From assembly GCA_965656875.1 (NCBI GenBank), contig CBFHMJ010000037.1, positions 1 to 14,723 of the forward strand: a stretch of DNA of 14,723 nt, given 5' to 3'. The translations under genes and the position numbers were made by a program. The stretch is from CBFHMJ01 sp965656875 (GTDB taxonomy: Bacteria > Pseudomonadota > Gammaproteobacteria > Enterobacterales > Alteromonadaceae). The notes under the pieces were generated by a model that was given only the letters and a program-made list of their open reading frames with translations, was not told the DNA's origin and did no database searches. The stretch's first letter is position 1; every line of letters starts with the position of its first letter. Shown in pieces: positions 12,256 through 14,723 of this stretch.

Positions 12256-13050
12256 ATGAAAAAATTACTAGCTCTTGTTGTGTTTACTTTTCTAGCATCT
12301 TGCTCAACTTTACCAAAAGAAAAAGCAGTGACTAAAGACGTTGAAAGCGCCATTAAGGCAGAGGCCCTTCTGGGTTATGAATACGCTCAGATGGCTGAGA
12401 ATACATATAAACCCTACGATACATTTACTTTGCCCGAAAATATTTTGACTTTGGAGAATGTTGATAGCGATTGGAGCGGGTTAGCATATTCCACCTTTCA
12501 TAGGAAAGAAGACGGAAAACTAAAAGAAGTAATTTTGTCTTTCCGTGGTACCGAGAATAACTGGGTTTGGTTCAAAGACTGGATTTTTGGAAATATTATA
12601 GGGCTTCAAAATAACCGAGGCTTAAAAATTTATAAACAACTACGAAAAAATACTCCTTCAGATGTCCCTATAACTGTAATCGGACATTCATTAGGAGGTG
12701 CAATTGCTCTGCATATCTCATTGAGAGAAGAGAATGTTAAGACTTTTGTGTTTAACACTTCTTCCAGATTTACAAGAGGAAAAGCTCTCGATAACGAGCG
12801 GCACTCATATGCAGAATATGCTGATGTAAATAAAATACTAAGAGTGTTTGCCATCGCCCCTAAATGGACGCACAGCATATACAGTTGCACTTTTGGCAAC
12901 CCAATAAAAAATCATGCACAAGATGACCTCGCGGCCTGTCTTACTTTTTGCGCTTCAAAAACGAAAGATAATGCTGCAGCACTTGAGAGCATAAAAAATA
13001 ACCCACTCTACTTTAAAGACACCAAAATAAGTGAGCGGGCCTGTATTTAA
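12256..13050 (+). CDS. Cassette 8: lipoprotein of the class-3 lipase family
   Basis: 264 residues from ATG 12256, with AAAGGA about ten bases upstream; the TTG nine bases earlier is unlikely. A lipoprotein signal MKKLLALVVFTFLASC has the lipobox Cys at 16, so the protein should be anchored in the outer or inner membrane. The alpha/beta-hydrolase part shows LSFRGTENNWVWFKDW (oxyanion-side RGTE at 97-100) and the nucleophile elbow VIGHSLGGAIALH with Ser145 in GHSLGG, as in Lipase_3 (PF01764). The catalytic Asp and His are not firmly placed. The C-terminal part has several Cys (YSCTFGNP, AACLTFCASK, RACI). Likely reaction is hydrolysis of lipid esters at the cell envelope. It could be an effector-like phospholipase; no immunity gene accompanies it in the cassette. 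Confidence 0.82.
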   Translation: MKKLLALVVFTFLASCSTLPKEKAVTKDVESAIKAEALLGYEYAQMAENTYKPYDTFTLPENILTLENVDSDWSGLAYSTFHRKEDGKLKEVILSFRGTENNWVWFKDWIFGNIIGLQNNRGLKIYKQLRKNTPSDVPITVIGHSLGGAIALHISLREENVKTFVFNTSSRFTRGKALDNERHSYAEYADVNKILRVFAIAPKWTHSIYSCTFGNPIKNHAQDDLAACLTFCASKTKDNAAALESIKNNPLYFKDTKISERACI

Positions 13051-13054
13051 ATTC

Positions 13055-13123
13055 CCCTAACAAGCAACACCAGCGGAGCAATTTACGCTTCGCTCCAATT
13101 ACCCGCTGTGTTGGGCGTTAGGC
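13055..13123 (+). other. attC: attC8
   Basis: 69-bp site from R'' CCCTAAC (13055-13061), complementary to GTTAGGG at the cassette 8 start, to R' GTTAGGC (13117-13123). Arms AGCGG/CCGCT. It is the shortest full attC here. Confidence 0.9.
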
Positions 13124-13167
13124 TTACGCCGAGAAAATCAATCAAGCTTCAATAAAGGAAAAGAATT

Positions 13168-13377
13168 ATGGCAACAACCGTGTTTTTCGAAGAGCTAGTT
13201 AAGTGCCAGGGCGGAAAAGAAGAAATGGATATAGAGTTCGGTCGATCCTCATTTTATGAAGAGGATAGTATATATCTGAAGGTGGATGGAAAGTCCTTAG
13301 TAATGGATCGAGCGACCGCCAAGAAATTTGTTGAGGCTGCCTCTGGAGTTGGCCACTATTTTGGTTTTATTGACTAG
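13168..13377 (+). CDS. Cassette 9, gene 1: small soluble hypothetical protein
   Basis: 69 residues, MATTVFFEELVKCQGGKEEM, then DIEFGRSSFYEEDSIYLKVD and a helical end MDRATAKKFVEAASGVGHYF. The pattern of strands followed by a helix and the short 'SIYLKVDGKSLVMDRATAKKF' segment suggests a compact alpha/beta fold. No family is assigned. AAAGGAAAAG lies seven bases before the ATG. It is followed after 15 bases by the DUF1488 gene in the same cassette; the two probably share a transcript. Confidence 0.78.
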   Translation: MATTVFFEELVKCQGGKEEMDIEFGRSSFYEEDSIYLKVDGKSLVMDRATAKKFVEAASGVGHYFGFID

Positions 13378-13392
13378 ATACTGGAGTTATAA

Positions 13393-13656
13393 ATGCCAAA
13401 TATTGATTTCAAAGATGTTGAAGCAATAGACCCATCCACAATGGCGGTGTCATTTCCCGCTACCGTAGATGGACTGCAAATTCGATGTGTCATTTCCACA
13501 GAAGCTTTGCAGGATCACTTTAATGCTATGTTTGATAATCAATTGAATGTGTTTAAGTCAAACAGATATAGTATTGAATGTAAGGCCAGAGAAATAATTG
13601 AGAGCGGTCGCTATGAAGCAGATGGTAGCATTTTGATCCGTTCATCTGATTTCTAG
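13393..13656 (+). CDS. Cassette 9, gene 2: DUF1488 family protein
   Basis: 87 residues. The sequence follows the DUF1488 (PF07369) pattern through its whole length: VSFPATVDGLQIRCVISTEA, LQDHF, then VFKSNRYSIECKAREIIESG, and RYEADGSILIRSSDF at the C-terminus. DUF1488 proteins are small, soluble and of unknown function, common in proteobacteria. The N-terminus (MPNIDFKDVEAIDPS) is variable. GGAG lies eight bases upstream of the ATG. The stop TAG (13654-13656) is immediately before R'' of attC9. Being in an integron cassette with a second small gene is unusual for the array, where most cassettes carry one. Confidence 0.82.
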   Translation: MPNIDFKDVEAIDPSTMAVSFPATVDGLQIRCVISTEALQDHFNAMFDNQLNVFKSNRYSIECKAREIIESGRYEADGSILIRSSDF

Positions 13657-13748
13657 GCCTAATGCTACGCTCGTTTTTGTGTGTCGCTGCGCTCCATTTT
13701 ACACAAAAACGTTCTCCGCAGTATGTGCCGGTGAGCAAGGCGTTAAGG
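13657..13748 (+). other. attC: attC9
   Basis: 92-bp site from R'' GCCTAAT (13657-13663; final base differs from the usual C) to R' GTTAAGG (13742-13748). The first six bases of R'' complement TTAGGC at the cassette 9 start. Inner arms CGTTTTTGTGT/ACACAAAAACG. Confidence 0.86.
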
Positions 13749-13819
13749 GCGCACAGAATTAGGAATCCTCTCCGTATTATCGCGGCTGCTGAACCCGATA
13801 ATTGATAGAGGAAAGAGCA

Positions 13820-14038
13820 ATGGATGAATTAAGAGGCAGGGCTTGGAGAAGATCCAAGACCAAAACTAAGTCCCGGAAGAATAGTGCTAAAACTGAAAAG
13901 CAGTGGATTTCGGAGAAAAACTGGAAGTTGATGTATACACGCTCTGAAAAGCTTCGTCGAGCTAGGCAATTAGGGATCGAGTACCCCAAGCGAACTGTAC
14001 GTCAAACCCTAGATACTGAGCTTTCCGATAAAGAGTAA
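13820..14038 (+). CDS. Cassette 10, gene 1: small highly basic protein
   Basis: 72 residues from the ATG at 13820, with AGAGGAAAG six to nine bases upstream. The sequence is dominated by Lys and Arg (MDELRGRAWRRSKTKTKSRK, NSAKTEKQWISEKNWKLMYT, SEKLRRARQLGIEYPKRTVR) and ends with an acidic tail (TLDTELSDKE). There is no membrane segment. The composition suggests binding to nucleic acid or to an acidic partner; no family is recognised. Three bases separate its stop from the phosphatase-like gene, so the two are co-translated or tightly coupled. Confidence 0.72.
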   Translation: MDELRGRAWRRSKTKTKSRKNSAKTEKQWISEKNWKLMYTRSEKLRRARQLGIEYPKRTVRQTLDTELSDKE

Positions 14039-14041
14039 AGT

Positions 14042-14368
14042 ATGCGAAATCTACTGTTCATATGTAGTCGAAATCAGTGGCGCAGCCCTACGGCCGAAGC
14101 CATATGGAGAAAACACCCTGATTTCAACGCTAAGTCTGCGGGTACTAGCCCTCGGGCCAAAAAAACAGTCAGCCCAGCGGATATCCGCTGGGCTGACTTG
14201 ATATTCGTAATGGAGCAAAAGCATAAAAACAGGCTTAAAGCAGAGTTCACCCGGCTGCTAGATCATAAGCCAGTTCATGTCTTGGATATCCCTGATGAAT
14301 ACAAGTACATGGACCCAGAGTTAGTCCGAGAATTAGAAAGCGTTGTTGGAGCGTACTTGGATAGTTAG
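14042..14368 (+). CDS. Cassette 10, gene 2: low-molecular-weight protein tyrosine phosphatase-like protein
   Basis: 108 residues. MRNLLFICSRNQWRSPTAEA carries the phosphatase P-loop CX5RS (Cys8 to Arg14-Ser15) at the N-terminus, as in LMW-PTP and ArsC-like enzymes. The loop here is CSRNQWRS rather than the common C.GN.CRS. It is followed by the SAGT strand, then DIRWADLIFVMEQKHKNRL (the 'I..ADLI.VM' landmark) and LDIPDEYKYMDPELV, in which an Asp of DIPDEY or MDPEL could be the general acid. It is shorter than the typical 140-160 residues. A substrate cannot be named. A 32-bp perfect palindrome lies within the gene (14167-14198). Confidence 0.82.
   Translation: MRNLLFICSRNQWRSPTAEAIWRKHPDFNAKSAGTSPRAKKTVSPADIRWADLIFVMEQKHKNRLKAEFTRLLDHKPVHVLDIPDEYKYMDPELVRELESVVGAYLDS
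14167..14198. repeat. 32-bp perfect palindrome inside the phosphatase-like gene
   Basis: The arm agtcagcccagcggat is followed at once by its exact reverse complement, centred between 14182 and 14183. It codes for the VSPADIRWADL segment. With no loop it can only extrude as a cruciform or act as a two-fold protein site. RNA from either strand could fold into a strong hairpin. Confidence 0.95.
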
Positions 14369-14382
14369 TGCCGAGATTCAGC

Positions 14383-14458
14383 CCTTAACAAATTTAGGCA
14401 AGCGGACAAATTACTGCGCCTTCGGCTCCGCAATTTGCCGTTGCTAAAGGCGTTACCG
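14383..14458 (+). other. attC: attC10 (last site of the array)
   Basis: 76-bp site from R'' CCTTAAC (14383-14389), complementary to GTTAAGG at the cassette 10 start, to GTTACCG (14452-14458). The R' box does not fit GTTRRRY after GTTA, so no typical cassette seems to follow. Arms GCGGACAAATT/AATTTGCCGTTGC pair with a mismatch. Confidence 0.82.
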
Positions 14459-14596
14459 AACGTCTGCTTTTGTAAATCTCGCATATTTTATATGAATGCC
14501 TGAACGACTCTTAATGGCACATTTACGACTGTCAGATTTGATTGAGCTCTGTTAATCGAGTCTGACAGATCGAGTTAAGACTTATTCACCTTAACC
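14459..14596. other. Non-coding stretch after the array
   Basis: No gene is seen. The only structure is an inverted repeat ctgtcaga (14529-14536) / tctgacag (14561-14568), with the near repeats gattgag, aatcgag and gatcgag beside it. The purpose is unknown. Confidence 0.5.
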
Positions 14597-14677
14597 TGTT
14601 AACACCAAGCGATTTTGTCGTACTTTAATTACCAAGCGATTCTGTCGTATTCGCTAATTACCAAGGGAAATTGACGG
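14597..14677 (+). repeat. Three spaced direct repeats, possible transposon left end
   Basis: ACCAAGCGATTTTGTCGTA (14604-14622) and ACCAAGCGATTCTGTCGTA (14631-14649) differ at one position. A third diverged copy, ACCAAGGGAAATTGACGG, lies at 14660-14677. The spacing is 27 and 29 bases. A TGT at 14597-14599 stands seven bases before the first copy. This arrangement resembles the TnsB-binding repeats at the ends of Tn7-like elements; no transposase gene is in the window. No gene is seen from here to 14723. Confidence 0.5.
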
Positions 14678-14723
14678 TTATCTTGAACCGTGCTTTTTAA
14701 ATAACTATTTGAGTATTTAAAAG

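Noticed and set aside
12630..12899. 89-residue minus-strand ORF opposite the lipase
   Set aside because: Antisense shadow of the lipase gene, which has a lipobox and GHSLGG in the plus frame.
14604..14677. CRISPR array from the three 19-bp direct repeats
   Set aside because: Spacers would be only 8-10 bases, far too short, and the third copy is diverged; a transposon-end repeat set fits better.

Overview
The window looks like accessory DNA of a gammaproteobacterium, probably marine or aquatic. This rests on the AT-leaning composition, the Rhs core motifs, the IS3 and IS66 remnants, and a chromosomal-type integron with attC sites of varied sequence and length. No species can be named from the sequence alone. 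There are two halves, joined by an insertion sequence.

Left half (about 1-6940) is a graveyard of orphan Rhs C-terminal toxin/immunity modules, all on the minus strand. Each module has a scrap of Rhs core ending in landmark motifs (GRIYD..L.RFLQADPFIQAPKN.QSYNRYSYVLN, DGFLSAGVASAFKP, KFANGA..GAFNQLYNG), a variable toxin tail, and a small membrane, signal-anchored or lipoprotein gene in the position of an immunity gene. Three modules face a plus-strand SymE-like gene or remnant (345-584, 2973-3119, about 6316-6527), with a bidirectional terminator between the convergent genes. Most Rhs pieces are broken by nonsense codons, frameshifts or deletions, while the candidate immunity genes are mostly open. 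IS3- and IS66-family fragments sit among them.

Junction (about 6940-8470): a decayed IS3-family element with A_AAA_AAG frameshift signal, in-frame stops and a deleted catalytic core lies on the minus strand. Its left end falls in an integron integrase gene after about 64 codons. Its other end abuts a truncated Rhs toxin tail. The rest of intI is absent, so the integron has no integrase of its own here. The intI promoter region still carries a perfect-ends LexA box (8494-8509).

Right half (8640-14458) is the cassette array on the plus strand: attI region, then nine cassettes with nine recognisable attC sites plus one collapsed 19-bp relic. In every cassette the six bases after its 5' crossover point are complementary to the start of its own 3' attC, which fixes all boundaries. 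Contents in order: a conserved hypothetical (127 aa); a small membrane protein; an acidic hypothetical; a fused two-gene cassette (membrane protein plus a frameshifted membrane-anchored coiled-coil protein); a membrane protein; a Cys-rich protein whose C-terminus is controlled by nine copies of a 10-bp repeat (likely phase-variable); a lipoprotein class-3 lipase; a 69-aa protein with a DUF1488 protein; and a small basic protein with a low-molecular-weight tyrosine-phosphatase-like protein whose gene contains a 32-bp perfect palindrome.

After the array (14459-14723) no gene is seen. Three spaced direct repeats following a TGT (from about 14597) resemble the end of a Tn7-like (TnsB/TniA-type) transposon running off the window.
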